Assembly: GCA_934359535.1 (NCBI GenBank)
Contig: CAKRLN010000035.1
Coordinates: forward strand, 1-13,637
DNA: 13,637 nucleotides
Source: an uncultured Lachnospiraceae bacterium
GTDB lineage: Bacteria; Bacillota; Clostridia; Lachnospirales; Lachnospiraceae
Reading direction: 5' to 3'
Below, piece by piece: positions 13,165 through 13,637 of this stretch. How positions within the stretch are numbered: the stretch's first letter is position 1; every line of letters starts with the position of its first letter. The position numbers and the translations under genes were made by a program. The notes beneath the pieces were generated by a model, which saw only the letters and a list, made by a program, of their open reading frames with translations, searched no databases and was not told the DNA's origin.

Positions 13165-13193
13165 ATAATATCACACAATTTCGATTTTGTCAA
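13165..13193 (-). promoter_or_regulatory. Strong sigma-70-type promoter of the amber gene
   Basis: On the minus strand TTGACA (13193-13188), a 17-bp spacer and TATTAT (13170-13165) read toward the ATG at 12904. A second TTGACA on the plus strand at 13157-13162 makes the site symmetric. The stretch 13194-13398 beyond it holds no gene I can support; it is AT-rich. Confidence 0.7.
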
Positions 13194-13398
13194 TAGCTTA
13201 CAAAAGTATTTTTCGAAATTGTTTATTATATATAAATTTCACCATTTATTGCATTCCACAGCTCTCCTCCATATTGTATGCTAAACGCATAGCAAATCGC
13301 TAATAGCCACTGTTATATTCACTGTAAATCATATTGGTCATTTTTAACAAATAGTCTCAGAATCATCAACTACCATTTCCCCTATTCTCAACGCACAC

Positions 13399-13422
13399 AA
13401 AAAGCGCACAAAAAAGCGCACA
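13399..13422 (+). repeat. 24-bp direct repeat, right copy: candidate integrase arm site
   Basis: Identical to 1039-1062, two tandem AAAAAGCGCACA units, here preceded by a degenerate third unit (ACGCACAC at 13391-13398). It marks the right end of the candidate island. Confidence 0.65.
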
Positions 13423-13470
13423 AAATCGTTTTGGTCGTCATTTTTCATCATCTGTAAAAGCTATTATTGC

Positions 13471-13499
13471 TTGCATAGTAAACAGGAATGTGTTATACT
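13471..13499 (+). promoter_or_regulatory. Probable promoter of tRNA-Arg
   Basis: TTGCAT (13471-13476), a 17-bp spacer and TATACT (13494-13499) lie about 70 bp before the tRNA. The promoter sits between the right 24-bp repeat and the candidate right core, so it may belong to the island. Confidence 0.6.
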
Positions 13500-13523
13500 G
13501 AGCACGTAAAAAAGTCAGGTATA

Positions 13524-13534
13524 TCAAGGCTTTC
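13524..13534 (+). other. Candidate attR core
   Basis: TCAAGGCTTTC, the same 11 bp as at 989-999. It lies between the tRNA promoter and the tRNA gene. Recombination with the left copy would remove about 12.5 kb and rejoin the terminator at 966-1008 to the sequence just upstream of tRNA-Arg. Confidence 0.45.
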
Positions 13535-13565
13535 AGAGATTCAAGAAATCCCCGGTACGGGATAT

Positions 13566-13637
13566 GCGCCGTTAGCTCAGCTGGATAGAGCGTCTGGCTA
13601 CGGACCAGAAGGCCGGGGGTTCGAATCCCTCACGGCG
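13566..13637 (+). tRNA. tRNA-Arg (anticodon ACG), missing its last bases at the window edge
   Basis: The acceptor strand GCGCCGT pairs with ACGGCG at the edge; one more base would complete the 7-bp stem. The D arm (GCTC/GAGC), anticodon arm (TCTGG, loop CTACGGA, CCAGA) and T arm with TTCGAAT are all regular. Anticodon ACG decodes CGN arginine codons. It is the probable chromosomal neighbour of the island's right end. It is not interrupted by the element within the visible part. Confidence 0.95.

Noticed and set aside
13566..13637. tRNA-Arg 3' end as the attachment site of the island
   Set aside because: The island lies on the 5' side of the tRNA, and no copy of tRNA 3' sequence is found near the integrase. 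The 11-bp core word is a better candidate.

Overview
The window looks like Bacillota DNA, most likely from a gut-type Clostridia or a relative. It has strong GGAGG ribosome sites, TTGACA/TATAAT-like promoters, U-tailed hairpin terminators and a tyrosine-recombinase island. I cannot name the genus from sequence alone.

Layout. Positions 1-912 look like host backbone: the 3' end of a DUF1016/YhcG-type nuclease gene, then a HExxH metallopeptidase-like gene. From about 989 to 13534 there is a candidate integrated island of about 12.5 kb. Its ends are marked by a perfect 24-bp repeat (two tandem AAAAAGCGCACA units) at 1039-1062 and 13399-13422, and by an 11-bp shared word TCAAGGCTTTC at 989-999 and 13524-13534. 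A full-length integrase starts just inside the left end. A tRNA-Arg(ACG) gene lies just outside the right end and is cut by the window edge. No relaxase or conjugation genes are seen, so the island is probably not self-transmissible.

Left half of the island (1109-4791): integrase, two very small membrane proteins, a 92-residue conserved accessory protein, a SprT-like zinc metalloprotein, and a second, short tyrosine recombinase preceded by a cluster of GTTCGT repeats. Centre: a minus-strand coiled-coil gene (4919-5566) behind a strong promoter and an attenuator-like leader that encodes a 19-residue peptide. Then comes a minus-strand three-gene operon: HIRAN protein (9180-9488), UvrD-like SF1 helicase with an unrecognised C-terminal domain (6689-9148), and zinc-ribbon/Sel1-repeat protein (5874-6674). 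A divergent XRE regulator sits at 9666-9980. The operon is a plausible uncharacterised nucleic-acid-directed, possibly anti-phage, system. Right half: two AT-rich small membrane-protein genes with a third tiny gene between them that appears to start with ATA.

The most striking object is at 11594-12904 on the minus strand. It is one 436-codon reading frame with a good promoter and ribosome site, interrupted in frame by three TAG codons, with no TAA, TGA or frameshift, and finally closed by TGA. None of the 17 genes called in the window ends in TAG. Amber readthrough or reassignment is a serious alternative to a simple pseudogene.
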